DNA of 64,000 nt. Origin: JAPLST01 sp964397565 (GTDB taxonomy: Bacteria > Auribacterota > UBA3054 > JAPLST01). The notes beneath the pieces were generated by a model. The model searched no databases and was not told the origin of the DNA. It saw only the letters and a list, made by a program, of their open reading frames with translations. Each line of letters opens with the position of its first letter. Within the stretch, counting starts at the first letter, position 1. The stretch spans positions 62,001-126,000 of the forward strand of contig CAYNJC010000007.1 of the NCBI GenBank assembly GCA_964397565.1, written 5' to 3'. Shown here piece by piece: positions 16,509 through 26,000 of the stretch. Both the position numbers and the translations under genes were made by a program.

Positions 16509-18047
16509 CTAGTATTCCAAATTGCGATACAGCCAGGCGCGCGCGGCGCGTGTGCCGGCAGGGCTGAAGGCATGGCCCGTGCCGGGCATGAGCATGAACT
16601 CGGCCTGCACGCCGCTATTGGTGGCATTGCGGAACATGGGTTCAAGCCAGTTCTTCTCGTACGTTCCGCCTTGCAGCACGAGCGCACGGCCGCGGCCGGC
16701 CAGGGGCGCGGCGTTGGTCCATGCGCTCCCGCCTTCGACGAAAAGGAACTTGTGAACATAGTTGGTGATTTCCATGGCCGAGCGGTTTAGCAGCACGGCC
16801 GTGGTATGCCCGCCATTGGAGAAGCCGCCGAGAAAAACGTTGCGCCGGTCGAGATTGCCGGCCGCACTGAACAAGCGGGCGAGCATGACGGCGTAGGCGC
16901 GCCAGATGCTGTCACTGTCGCCATCACTGATGTACAGGCGCGACCATTCATTCTTCATGTTTTTGCGGAGCGGTTCGAGGGTCTGCTTAAACAAGGGCAG
17001 GTTCATGCAGACAAAGTCGCGTTCACGGCTGAGGTCGCGTGCGGCGGCGGGCACGCTGCCGTTGCCGCCTTTGCCGCCATTGAGAAAAATCAGAACAGGA
17101 AATTGGCCCGTGGTGTTGTAGTTGCGGGGATAGAAGAGCGAGGCGGTGGGCACGCAATTGGTCTCGTCCGCACGCGCGGCCAGGGTCAACGGCAGATCGG
17201 GAAAGGAGAGCACCTGGGTCGTCGCCGCCAGCGGGTGCATGGACACGTAACGGCGCGTGACATCGTTGGTGACGCAAGCCCACGCGCTGCAGGCGAACGC
17301 CTGCGCCTGGGTGACGCTGATCGTGATTTCGCGAGCATATTCAGCCGTGGCATGCGTGCCGGGAGCGGGCAGCAGCGCGGTGGGCACCACTCGCGCCGGC
17401 TCCTTGAAAAGCGTGCTGTACAGGGCCAGGCCGGCCAGATAGGAACCCGGCGGCGCGGGATGGCTGTTATCCGGCATGTGCAGGCGCCAGTCGGGATGCG
17501 CGGCGCGCACGACTTCGAACGCCCGGCCGGCCGGCGCGACATCGGCGCCCATTTCGTGCGCAAGTTGATAGTACGCCGCATTGAGCCGTTCCTGCATGAC
17601 CGGCACGAGCACCGCCTCGGCGGCATTGGAGCCACGCGGCCCGGCGTAGGCCCAGGTAAGCAGGAGCACGGTGCGCGCGCCGGCCTGCTCGGCGGCGTGG
17701 CACAGGCGGCTTCCATGGACGAACATGTTGCTGGGGTTCCCGACCGGCTCGAAACTATGGTTCTGCAGGACGACCACATCCCAGGCGCCGCTGGCAATGT
17801 GGTCAAGGGCGCCAAAGCGTTCGCAATGGTCTTGAAAGGTGGCGCCGCCGCAGGTGAGCGACTCGCAGACAATGGCGCGCCCGTTGGTTGCGGCGAGTTG
17901 GGCGACAATACCCGGCAGGTCATTGCAATAAGTGTAGCTGTTGCCGATGAAGAGCACGCGCAGCGGCAACGGCGGGGTGGGATGCTGTTTGGCGCAGCAG
18001 CACAGGGCTAACACCAGACAGACTACGAGCAAGCGGGCAATGGTCAT
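16509..18047 (-). CDS. Secreted two-domain hydrolase: SGNH domain plus alpha/beta-hydrolase esterase domain
   Basis: A 512-residue protein with a signal sequence ending in a cysteine cluster (VLALCCCAK), compatible with a lipoprotein. Residues ~28-235 are an SGNH hydrolase: FIGNSYTYC (nucleophile Ser), a GGA turn, QNHS, and the catalytic DNSHPAPPGSYL (Asp-x-x-His). Residues ~300-512 look like a secreted esterase: YPVLIFLNGG-type oxyanion region, GGFSNGGH nucleophile elbow and GTGHAF for the histidine. It probably deacylates polysaccharide or another ester-bearing polymer outside the cytoplasm. GGAG lies 8 nt before the ATG. Confidence 0.75.
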   Translation of the reverse strand: MTIARLLVVCLVLALCCCAKQHPTPPLPLRVLFIGNSYTYCNDLPGIVAQLAATNGRAIVCESLTCGGATFQDHCERFGALDHIASGAWDVVVLQNHSFEPVGNPSNMFVHGSRLCHAAEQAGARTVLLLTWAYAGPRGSNAAEAVLVPVMQERLNAAYYQLAHEMGADVAPAGRAFEVVRAAHPDWRLHMPDNSHPAPPGSYLAGLALYSTLFKEPARVVPTALLPAPGTHATAEYAREITISVTQAQAFACSAWACVTNDVTRRYVSMHPLAATTQVLSFPDLPLTLAARADETNCVPTASLFYPRNYNTTGQFPVLIFLNGGKGGNGSVPAAARDLSRERDFVCMNLPLFKQTLEPLRKNMKNEWSRLYISDGDSDSIWRAYAVMLARLFSAAGNLDRRNVFLGGFSNGGHTTAVLLNRSAMEITNYVHKFLFVEGGSAWTNAAPLAGRGRALVLQGGTYEKNWLEPMFRNATNSGVQAEFMLMPGTGHAFSPAGTRAARAWLYRNLEY

Positions 18048-18088
18048 GCTGAACTCCAGTGGGTTCTCTTACGCAATTGTTGGTCGTC

Positions 18089-18117
18089 ATCATAGCCAAG
18101 CGCAGGACGCTTGTCAA
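18089..18117 (-). promoter_or_regulatory. Promoter of the SGNH-esterase gene
   Basis: On the minus strand: TTGACA (18117-18112), 17 bp, TATGAT (18094-18089), about 40 nt upstream of the ATG. This is a strong vegetative-type promoter. Confidence 0.7.
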
Positions 18118-18327
18118 CCGTCGCGCTGCAGGCAATGTCGGAAAACGAAAGGAAATCGAGGTTGCAGAGTACAATCCGGGCAGATCGGGGCCATGCATTG
18201 ACAGTTGACAAATACCTATCAAAAGCGCATGGTGTTGATGGACGCCGCCGGTTTTGATAACTTCAATCGCCACAAAGCCATGGTTATAAGGCAAAGCGAC
18301 AAACGACAAACAGCGTCATTTGCAAAT

Positions 18328-18349
18328 GATCCCGGCCGCAGGCGGGATC
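18328..18349. repeat. GATCCCG...CGGGATC palindrome
   Basis: A 7-bp perfect inverted repeat with an 8-nt loop, another member of the dispersed GATCCCG palindrome family. The surrounding gap 18118-18531 shows no convincing gene. Confidence 0.4.
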
Positions 18350-18531
18350 GACTGTGCGCATACATTTCTTTGAAGCAAGCGAATTTCGAGTTAGGGTGTA
18401 ACAAGCAAGGCCAGCGGTTGCAGGCCTGGAGTTTGCAGTGTGTGCCTGGCTTGGGGCTGACTAGTGCCAACAAGCTGAGCAACATTTGGCGCGGAGCGCA
18501 ACCGGCCTCAACGCGCTCCGGGCGCAGCCCT

Positions 18532-18560
18532 TTGACAACCCGGCTTGTTTTGTGTAAACT
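18532..18560 (+). promoter_or_regulatory. Original promoter of tRNA-Ser, now separated from the intact tRNA
   Basis: TTGACA (18532-18537), 17 bp, TAAACT (18555-18560), about 28 nt before the tRNA 5' half. Because the element sits inside the tRNA gene, this chromosomal promoter now transcribes a truncated tRNA and the left end of the element. Confidence 0.65.
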
Positions 18561-18594
18561 AAGGCACGTTTTTAACAGTCAAATGTTAAAAAAT

Positions 18595-18636
18595 GGAGAG
18601 ATGCCGGAGTGGTCGAACGGGTCGGTTTCGAAAACC
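18595..18636 (+). pseudogene. tRNA-Ser(CGA) 5' fragment forming attL
   Basis: The sequence matches the first ~42 nt of the complete tRNA-Ser at 38508, through the anticodon arm, with two mismatches in the D arm region (GCCGGAGTGGTCGAACGGG here, GCCAGAGTGGTCGAATGGG there), and then diverges completely. The last 18 nt (18619-18636, GGGTCGGTTTCGAAAACC) are identical to 38532-38549. This is the chromosomal tRNA 5' half left behind by integration. Confidence 0.9.
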
Positions 18637-18756
18637 AAAAAGATAGTTTCCATATACCACCACTTATTGCTCTGTTTAGCCAGTATTTTAGGCACATACA
18701 GCCCGTTTCCCGCTCTCCCAGATATACCTCGAAATACCTGCATAACTGGTCGAGTG

Positions 18757-18775
18757 GTGTAAATTTGGTGTAAAT
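18757..18775 (+). promoter_or_regulatory. Candidate integrase arm-type sites, left end
   Basis: GTGTAAAT occurs twice with an 11-bp period (18757-18764 and 18768-18775), preceded by GAGTG. The same paired arrangement in the same orientation occurs near the right end at 38431-38449. This fits arm-binding sites of a lambda-type integrase. Confidence 0.6.
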
Positions 18776-18795
18776 TGATTCGCGCCACGGCCGCA

Positions 18796-19869
18796 TCATT
18801 CTACCCTCCCGTTTCTGTCATTCCAACGTGGCATGTAACCATCTTCACGACGGTCATCCAAATAATCCTGATACATCTTCGCCCGGTTGTTGTACCACTC
18901 CAATGTTGACAGGTTCCGGTGTCCGGTCATCATCATGGTTGTTGACAGCGGCACGCCGCGCGCCAGCGTGTAAGTGACAAACGTATGCCGCAGCGCATGG
19001 ATGCTGATCTTCTGCTCGCCCGCATCTTCACACGCGCGCTGCAACCGCTCTAATATGGTGCATTGCCGCCAGGCCTTCCCGGCCTTGGTAAACAACAAAC
19101 CATGTGTCGGCAGTCTGTAGGGAAACTCAGGCCACGGCCGGATATACCCCCAGCGCCCTTTGACGCCCTCCCGGAATTCGACATAGCCACCCTTCAAGCG
19201 TTCCGCCGTCAATTCAAGAAGCGCGCCGACGCGACAGCCCAGCTTCAGCAACGCCCACACCGCCTTGCGAGTGTCCAGGTCCGTCAGCTTGTCAAATACG
19301 CGCTGTAACTGCTCCGGCGTGGGCACCTCGTATTTCGGCACGCGCTCGATTTGTTCAGTGTCGAAATTCTGCAACGGGTTCGCGCCAATCTGGTTGCTCT
19401 TGTTGCACGCCCACCTAAGACCGGCGCGCAGGGCCGACACTTCATTTCGGATCGTGTACGCGTGCCTGCCCAGCCCTTGCCGATGCTGTTCATACTTGCG
19501 CACCCAATCGGGCGTGAGTGCACACACTTGCGTTCCGCACTTTTCCAACAGCCATTGCAAGTTCTTCCACGAAGTGCGGCACCGCACCAGGTAATTTCCC
19601 GAGCGCACACCGCGCGCCACCAACTGCGCAATGTTGTTCAACCATCCTTCCATGACGACCTTGAGCAGCACCGTATCATCCGGATTGGCGTGCGGGTCGT
19701 TTCGCCGCGTCTTCTGACGCAGCAGCCAGTTATCCGCATCCATCTTCCGTGCAAACGTCTTCATCTTTATCAGCGAGCTCGCGCCATGCTTCGATTGTTT
19801 CCGCCAGTTTATCCGCACACGATACCGGCCGTTCGGCAACTTCATGATGTTGTTCTTGTACCCACTCAT
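18796..19869 (-). CDS. int: Tyrosine recombinase / integrase
   Basis: A 357-residue site-specific recombinase. The N-terminal ~90 residues are an arm-binding-like basic domain, residues ~75-165 a SAM-like core-binding domain, and the rest the catalytic domain. Catalytic residues are visible: Arg in KLGCRVGALLEL, HALRHTFVTYTLA (His-x-x-Arg), GHRNLSTLEWYNN (His and the nucleophile Tyr). It starts 160 bp inside the tRNA-Ser attL core, the usual place for the integrase of such an element. Its start overlaps the upstream gene by 4 bp, so the two are co-translated. Confidence 0.93.
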   Translation of the reverse strand: MSGYKNNIMKLPNGRYRVRINWRKQSKHGASSLIKMKTFARKMDADNWLLRQKTRRNDPHANPDDTVLLKVVMEGWLNNIAQLVARGVRSGNYLVRCRTSWKNLQWLLEKCGTQVCALTPDWVRKYEQHRQGLGRHAYTIRNEVSALRAGLRWACNKSNQIGANPLQNFDTEQIERVPKYEVPTPEQLQRVFDKLTDLDTRKAVWALLKLGCRVGALLELTAERLKGGYVEFREGVKGRWGYIRPWPEFPYRLPTHGLLFTKAGKAWRQCTILERLQRACEDAGEQKISIHALRHTFVTYTLARGVPLSTTMMMTGHRNLSTLEWYNNRAKMYQDYLDDRREDGYMPRWNDRNGRVE

Positions 19870-20945
19870 GCCGCGCCCCCTTTGCTCGCTCCCAATCCGT
19901 CCAAGTGCGCTTGTGCGCGCTCCAATTCCGCGCGCGCCTGGCTTACCGCATTCTGTGCGGCAATGTGCGCGTAGATCTGTTTCCGTTTCTCCAAATCCGC
20001 TGGCGAAATATGCGCCTCATCATATGCATTAAGATTAGCCCGCGCAGCTTTAATTGTTTCTGCCTCATCATGTAACGCCTCGCCGCGCTCCAGCATGGTT
20101 TCGATTCCAGTTTCAACCGCATCGATCCAAAAATAGAAGGGTCCTGTATCTTTATACGGGCTCATTTTCGCTTCGCCAGATTCTGCGAATGTAATACGCG
20201 GACCGCCCCAGCCAAACCATTGCTTTCTCTTTGGCCAGAGTTTGATCGCTACCATCAACAAGCCATAGTCTATCGGCCCGTATAATACAAACCGCTTGCC
20301 CTTCATTTCGTTCCCTGACAATATCTTTCTTGCCGCGGCCGCATTGATTATTACCCGCGCGGTGCGCATCAATTCCGGAAGCAACCCCTCCACATTCTTC
20401 CTCTTCAATAGCCCGACGCTACCACCAGCCTTTTCGATCACCCCCAAGCGGATTTTCTTTCCTCTCGTTCTGCTATGCTTCCGCCTGTCCCTTTTGCCAG
20501 CCCAATATTCGTAATTTGCATTGACCTTATCCGGTTCACTCTCGTACGGGTCCAGCCCATGCCGCGCCTCGATCGCGCGGCGAGCATGAAACTCGCTCAC
20601 CAATGCACGCAGAGCCAGGTTACTCCCCAACTTGCCAGCATGCGGGCGCCGCTCGCCCCCCCGTGTGCCAAAGGTATCTCTATACCACTGTCGCGCCGCG
20701 ATCAACACGATATCACCACCATACTTCACACCAAAATGTTTTCGCTTCAGTTGCGTTTCGGTTTCCTTATTTACATAGTCCGACAAGAGTTGCCGCAGGT
20801 ATCTTTCGTTCTTTTCGCCATACTTGCAGCCAAGGGCCAGCTGTACACCTTCACAAATGCCCCGTACCCGTTCACTGCGTTTTTCCCGGCTGTCCACGGT
20901 GCCAGCGGGCAACTTCTCATTGCTCTGTGTGTCGACGGCGTTCAT
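19866..20945 (-). CDS. Unknown protein co-transcribed with the integrase
   Basis: A 359-residue highly charged protein that I do not recognise. Visible features are a basic N-terminal half, a short stretch KRFVLYGPIDYGLLMVAIKLW that may be a beta-strand/helix unit, and a C-terminal helical region (~300-355) rich in Ala, Glu and Arg with coiled-coil character. It overlaps the integrase start by 4 bp and has its own strong promoter, so it could be a DNA-binding or directionality factor or an element-specific replication protein; that is inference only. The predicted leader is only about 7 nt, without a Shine-Dalgarno. Confidence 0.6.
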   Translation of the reverse strand: MNAVDTQSNEKLPAGTVDSREKRSERVRGICEGVQLALGCKYGEKNERYLRQLLSDYVNKETETQLKRKHFGVKYGGDIVLIAARQWYRDTFGTRGGERRPHAGKLGSNLALRALVSEFHARRAIEARHGLDPYESEPDKVNANYEYWAGKRDRRKHSRTRGKKIRLGVIEKAGGSVGLLKRKNVEGLLPELMRTARVIINAAAARKILSGNEMKGKRFVLYGPIDYGLLMVAIKLWPKRKQWFGWGGPRITFAESGEAKMSPYKDTGPFYFWIDAVETGIETMLERGEALHDEAETIKAARANLNAYDEAHISPADLEKRKQIYAHIAAQNAVSQARAELERAQAHLDGLGASKGGAA

Positions 20946-20958
20946 GTGTTACGCGAGC

Positions 20959-20987
20959 ATTGTAGCATATTCATGGGCCTTTGTCAA
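20959..20987 (-). promoter_or_regulatory. Strong promoter for the 19866-integrase operon
   Basis: On the minus strand: TTGACA (20987-20982), 17 bp, TACAAT (20964-20959), 13 nt before the ATG at 20945. It faces a divergent promoter at 21009-21038. Confidence 0.75.
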
Positions 20988-21008
20988 GTGAGGTAAGCTA
21001 ATCCCAAT

Positions 21009-21038
21009 TTGACTACCACGCGCCAAATATGTTTTAAT
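21009..21038 (+). promoter_or_regulatory. Divergent promoter for the HTH/replication genes
   Basis: TTGACT (21009-21014), 18 bp, TTTAAT (21033-21038), about 50 nt before the small HTH gene. Imperfect inverted copies of CTAATCCCAATTTG flank it (near 20998 and 21050) and could be operator half-sites. Weaker than the facing promoter. Confidence 0.45.
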
Positions 21039-21086
21039 AGTCGCATAGGCCAAATGGGGCTAATCTACTCCCGGTTTGCCAATTAA

Positions 21087-21299
21087 ATGAAACAGTCCGA
21101 TTTCATAACGCTCGCCACCGCAGCCAACGCCCTGGGCATGTCGCCCAAGACGTTGAAGACGTGGCAACTGAACGGCCGGCTTCCAGTGTTCCGCATTGGA
21201 AAACCCCTTTTCGATTGCCGCGGGCGTGACAGGCGTGCTGTGCGCGTGTCGCGTTCTCAGATTGAATCTTTGATTGAAAGGCCCGCCGGCGTGGCGTGA
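21087..21299 (+). CDS. Small helix-turn-helix protein, excisionase/MerR-like
   Basis: A 70-residue protein with the pattern of HTH_17/excisionase domains: a first helix (TLATAANALGMSPKTLKTWQ), a wing (GRLPVFRIGKPLF) and a last helix (SRSQIESLIERP). It probably binds the att or operator region and acts as recombination directionality factor or repressor. It is the first gene of the rightward cluster and sits divergent from the integrase operon, as is usual for such switches. Confidence 0.75.
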   Translation: MKQSDFITLATAANALGMSPKTLKTWQLNGRLPVFRIGKPLFDCRGRDRRAVRVSRSQIESLIERPAGVA

Positions 21300-21381
21300 A
21301 CAGTATCCTCAAAATCTTGCGCGCCGCCGATTTTAGAGGCTTTTCGGCCAACCTATTCACCGCGGCTCCACGCTTGACATT

Positions 21382-22284
21382 ATGATGCCTCCCACCAACC
21401 GAACCGGCTGGCAACCGCGCCAACTTTCGCTGGCTCCGGCAGACGTTCTATGCGTAATTCTAAGCCACTGGCAGCCATTGCCCCTTGACGTCAGGGGACT
21501 GCTGGCGACGCTCTATGCGCACATTGTCATCACTGCCAACCTTCCCGATGAAGCGACACTGCGCCGGCTTGCGGGTGTTCACGACGACGCGCAATGGGCA
21601 TGCGTGTTTCAGGCCACGATGCAGCACTTAATGTCAATAGACGGCGCGCTGACCATCCCGGCCGTTGCCCATGTGTTTGCCGCCCTGCAACGCCGATCCG
21701 AACAAGCGCGCGCCAAAGCATCCAGACGCTGGCAAGTAACGAGAAATGCCACGGCTGCCACGGCTGCCACGGCTGCTACGGCTGCCACGGCTGCTACGGC
21801 TGCCACGGCTGCAATAGCATCGAACGCCGACCAGCAGGACGTTTTAGACCAGCCGGCACCCCACAGCCCATCCGATGCGCTCTCCCCATCTGTTCTCTCT
21901 GTTCTCTCTGTTGTCTCCGCTTTACATAAGAAGACTAAGGTATTCACGTCACCAGACGAGCAGGAGGTGTTGGCACACATGCTCGAAATCGCGCCAGCGA
22001 TGAAAGTCACTCCTGAAATGGCGCGCGAGCAAGCGCCAGCGTTCATGGATCACTTCGGCGCAGCGGGGTGGCGCACATCAAACCGGCGCAAAATGGAAGA
22101 TTGGAGGCGCGCCGCCAGCGGATGGTTACGCCGAGAAAAGAAATTTGCTGCCGGCCGCAGCACGGCCAGGCCAAGCACCAGCCCGTCATTCTTTAGTAAA
22201 CAGGCAGACCTTGACCAGCGCGACTACCGCAAGCGCCCGCGCATGCTATGCCCACGTCAGCAGGACCAGGTGGATCGAACATGA
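21382..22284 (+). CDS. Replisome-organiser-like protein (DUF1376-like)
   Basis: A 300-residue protein. Residues ~15-120 resemble DUF1376 phage replication proteins (LPLDVRGLLATLYAHIVITAN ... RRSEQARAKASRRW). A low-complexity linker follows, then a C-terminal helical module (VTPEMAREQAPAFMDHFGAAGW, then KMEDWRRAASGWLRRE) typical of phage and plasmid replisome organisers. The linker contains Ala-Thr repeats made by seven 9-bp DNA repeats. It overlaps the DnaC-like gene by 4 bp, matching the usual organiser-loader pair. The ATG at 21382 is followed by a second in-frame ATG; either may be used. Confidence 0.7.
   Translation: MMPPTNRTGWQPRQLSLAPADVLCVILSHWQPLPLDVRGLLATLYAHIVITANLPDEATLRRLAGVHDDAQWACVFQATMQHLMSIDGALTIPAVAHVFAALQRRSEQARAKASRRWQVTRNATAATAATAATAATAATAATAAIASNADQQDVLDQPAPHSPSDALSPSVLSVLSVVSALHKKTKVFTSPDEQEVLAHMLEIAPAMKVTPEMAREQAPAFMDHFGAAGWRTSNRRKMEDWRRAASGWLRREKKFAAGRSTARPSTSPSFFSKQADLDQRDYRKRPRMLCPRQQDQVDRT
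21751..21813 (+). repeat. Nine-bp tandem repeat, seven copies, coding
   Basis: ACGGCTGCY is repeated seven times without interruption, encoding Thr-Ala-Ala units in the linker of the replication protein. The unit length is a multiple of three, so copy-number change would not break the frame. Confidence 0.85.
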
Positions 22285-23039
22285 ACGAAAAAAATGACCA
22301 GCCAGTGTGCCCCGAATGCGGCTGCGGCCCGGAGATATTCGTGCCCAGGCCCGAGCCGTGGCCAAAGATGTGCCCGGATTGCTGGTCAAAACATCTCAGC
22401 TACCGCAACGAACTCGCCCGCCAGTCAGACAACAAGCGTGCGCAGCGCGCGCTGGAAGCGGCATTAGCAGAAGGCGGGCTATGCGGACGCAGCCTTAGCA
22501 TGACGATCACATCGTACCAGCCACCGACGCCAGCAGCCCGGGTCGTGTTCGAACGAGTGCAGCTCTATGATTACGAGCACAACCTGATCATACTCGGTCG
22601 GGCAGGCGCGGGCAAAACACACCTCATCACTGGACTGTTGTTGAAGTTCTGCACTCAGCTATCGCGCACATTCCTATCTGCCACTTTGTCGGGGTTGACG
22701 CGCGCATATCGTTCTATTGCAGCCACGAAGGGCGAGACCGAAACCTCGGCATTCGATTTTATAGCCAGCCGCAAGTTGCTGGCAATCCATGACACAGACA
22801 CGCGTACCCTGACCGATGCCGAACGGTCTTTGCTGCACGACCTTGTGGATCATCGATGGCAGCGCCGACTCCCGATATTGCTCACTGCGAATGCCACGCC
22901 CGATGCATTCTCAGAGCAGCTCGGCAACCCGATCTGCTCGCGCCTGTTTGAAGACGCATGGCCGTTCGACGGCTTGCCCTACGGCGTGCTCGACCATGAA
23001 GATTTCAGACTTCAATCATTCACCAATGCCAAACAGTAG
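22281..23039 (+). CDS. DnaC/IstB-like AAA+ ATPase with N-terminal zinc ribbon
   Basis: A 252-residue protein; I start at 22281 because this ATG overlaps the preceding stop (ATGA). Residues 9-34 hold paired cysteines (CPECGC ... CPDCW), a zinc ribbon. The AAA+ core has Walker A (LGRAGAGKTHLITGLLL), Walker B (LLAIHDTD, weaker than usual) and sensor 1 (ILLTANATPDAF), and ends with a box VII-like CSRLFEDAWPF. It is probably a loader that places the host replicative helicase on the element origin, recruited by the preceding protein. Confidence 0.85.
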   Translation: MNEKNDQPVCPECGCGPEIFVPRPEPWPKMCPDCWSKHLSYRNELARQSDNKRAQRALEAALAEGGLCGRSLSMTITSYQPPTPAARVVFERVQLYDYEHNLIILGRAGAGKTHLITGLLLKFCTQLSRTFLSATLSGLTRAYRSIAATKGETETSAFDFIASRKLLAIHDTDTRTLTDAERSLLHDLVDHRWQRRLPILLTANATPDAFSEQLGNPICSRLFEDAWPFDGLPYGVLDHEDFRLQSFTNAKQ

Positions 23040-23045
23040 AAACTT

Positions 23046-26000
23046 ATGCCAGACCAAATGCACGCCAGCGGCGAAGGAATGATCCCCGGCGGCGGCGCCG
23101 GCGGGCGCGCGCTTGAACGTACGCTCCAATTGATCGCCGAAATTGAAAAGCATCTAATCACAGTTGCCGCCGCTGCCGCAAAAACCCGTGCGGGGTTTGC
23201 TGGCACACGCGATATGATTCTTGGAATCAAACAAGCGCTGCTTGATCTGCGCAACGTGCAAACGTTGCAGACCAAACTGTTCCCCAAGCAAGTGACCTCC
23301 CTTGTAGAGCCGATGCGCGCACTCAAAACGCTTGCTCGCGAAGTGTCCGACAGCCACCTTGGCTTGCTCGGCCGCGTCCGCCAATGGCATACCCTCGTAA
23401 CGGCAATTCAGAGCAAGTATGCCGCGATCGCGACCACGGCCGCGGCCGTTCATGGCGCAATCCCCCAGGGATTTTACTCGCGCAAGTCGGCGACAGAAAC
23501 TCTTCACGAAGTGCGCGCCAATCAGGAGGCACGTGCGGCCGTCACGGTTGCGCGCATGCGCCGCCAGCGCAGTGGCGCGCTCGAGGGCGGGCCCCAGAAC
23601 TGGAGTGCAGGGCTGACCGCCCAACTCACTTACTGGGGGCGGCTCCGGATCTTATTTGGTGCCATGCAAAAGATCACTAAAGGCGCCCGCTCTTTTATCG
23701 ACATGGAGGGCGTCGTTAGTCGCGCCGTGCGCACCGCCGTCAAGGACACGAGCAACTACAACGAGGTGCAACTTGCCCGCGAACAGATTTTGCGCGGCTC
23801 GATGCAATACCTCACCCAGCATCGTGGCACCATCAAAGAGTACACCGAAGCGGTCTATAAACTGACCGAGGCGGAAATGAGTCGCAACGAGGCGCTGAAG
23901 TTGGCACCGACAATCATGAGTCTTTCAGTTGGGCTTGATGCCCCCATAGAGGCCACGACCCAGCTGCTTGTTGGTTTGAATGAGCTGTATAAAACAAGCA
24001 TTCCCGGCACCGATAGCAGCCGCATGAATAAGTTTGCCGGCATGCTGGCGCTCGCCAGCAAAAAAGAAATGGCCAGCGTGCAGCAGCTTACTGCCGGCGT
24101 GTCGTATTTCGGTGTCGTTGCCAATCAAGTAGGCATGCCAATTCAACAGTTGATCGCTCTGATTGCAAAGTTGAACACGAACATGCTGACCGGAAGCAAG
24201 GCAGGCACCGGCCTGCGACAGGCGCTCAACTCGATTGTCAAGCACGCCGACAAGCTGCAGTCGGCTTTTGGTATCAGCATTGACCGCACAAAACCGCTCG
24301 ATACTCTCGACATTTTGCGTCAGTTACGCCCCCAGCTTGAAGGCGCAATTACCACCGATACTCTCCAAAACCTGCTCGGCGTCAGCGACGTGCGCGCGCT
24401 GCCAAGCATCTTGCTGGCCTCGCGTCAAGCCGAAAACATCAATCGGTTGGCTGGCGAATTGAAATCCGCCAGCCTTGAAAACGTCTTCTCCATGCGCGAC
24501 ATCATGGAGACGAATGTGCCGGCGCAATTAGAAATTCTCTCCAAGAATTTCGACTACTTGATCGGCGCATTTTTGCGCGGTGCAATCGGCGGCGACCGCA
24601 TGGCTCAATCGCTGGCCCATCTCAATCGCGGCATGGCAACGATGCAACCCGTCGCCCTCGCCGCCGGCAAGACCATTCGCGGCGCGTTCACAGACCCAAC
24701 CTTGCTTGGTGTCGGCGCAATTTACGGCGCGCTCAAACTCGTGCAATGGCGTATTGCAGCGGTCGCCAAAGCGGCCGCGGCTGCGCAGGCCGCCGGTACC
24801 GCGTTCAATGCCGGTGGCGCGACCCTTGCGGCGCTGGGAGGCCCGGCGGGCATTGCCGGAATTGCGCTGCTCGCGGCCGGCGGCGTGGCGTATGCAGCCG
24901 AACGACGCAGAGCCAACCTCGAGCGCGCCGTCGAAGATTCATCCCGCGCCGAAGACGCATACCGCAGTCAGTCCGAGAAATTGCGCGACATGGCAGATGC
25001 GCTGGACACCGGCGCAGCATCAACCGACCAGTTTGCCAAGGCGCAAGAACTGCTGGGCCGCAGCGTCGCCGACACGTCTGGCAACATCGCCGCGCAGGTC
25101 AAGTCTGCCAAAGAGCTCGCGTTGAACCTCCGTGAGCAGGCCGATGTGCTTGCACGCATGGCGCGCATTGAAGGCCGCAACGTTGTCAGTGCGATTGTCG
25201 CCAAGCGCACAGGCACCGGCATTGCGCCAGGCTGGGCACGCGGCGTGGCAGCCGCCTTCGCACCAGTTGCAGGGGAGGTGGCTAAAGCCGTTGAAAGCAC
25301 GCGTGACTTGTCAGATCTACTTGACGATCTTCAGAAGCTCCGCGATTTCGGGAACCGCGCCGGCATGACGCGCGGCGCCATAAAGCAAGCCGCTCAGGAT
25401 GCCGCCGCACCCACGCGTGCGCAGCTTGCCTATGCGCGCGCACAGGCGCAACGGCTACTCACTCCGGGATCCGGCGTGGCCGTGGCCGCAGACCAGCGCG
25501 GCGGCGTCTTGCAGGCCGTCGCGCAACTTGACGACGCCGCCCGCGTTGTAACCGGGGCACTCGATACGCTCTTCACCGTTGAAGAGACAAAGGCGGCGCA
25601 GGCCACAGCGCAGGTCAGCCGCTACGCTGAAACGTTGCGCAATTTGCGCGATCAGATTGCCGACTATGATCCAAGCATTCAGGACCGCCTGCAGCTAATC
25701 GAACGCGAAGACATCACCGATGTTGAAAAATACCGGCGCAGCATTGAACTGCTCACTGAAGAACTGAAACGGCTCGATCAGGTCACGACCGACGCGCGCG
25801 CCGGCGCCGCAGGCATTGCCGACCCGCGCTCAAAAGACGAACTCGCCGCCGCGAGCAAACAGATCAAGGCTTTTGCGAAAGAACATGCCAAGGCAAGCGA
25901 AGACCGTTACCACATCGAGCAGCAGATTGCCGCCCTGCGGCTTGATGCTGAAAAGCGCGTGGCAGCAGCCCAGGCCGAAACGGCCAAGCGGCAATCGGCG

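Noticed and set aside
18205..18762. 185-codon frame across the tRNA fragment at the left end
   Set aside because: It runs through the tRNA 5' half and attL and has no recognisable content.
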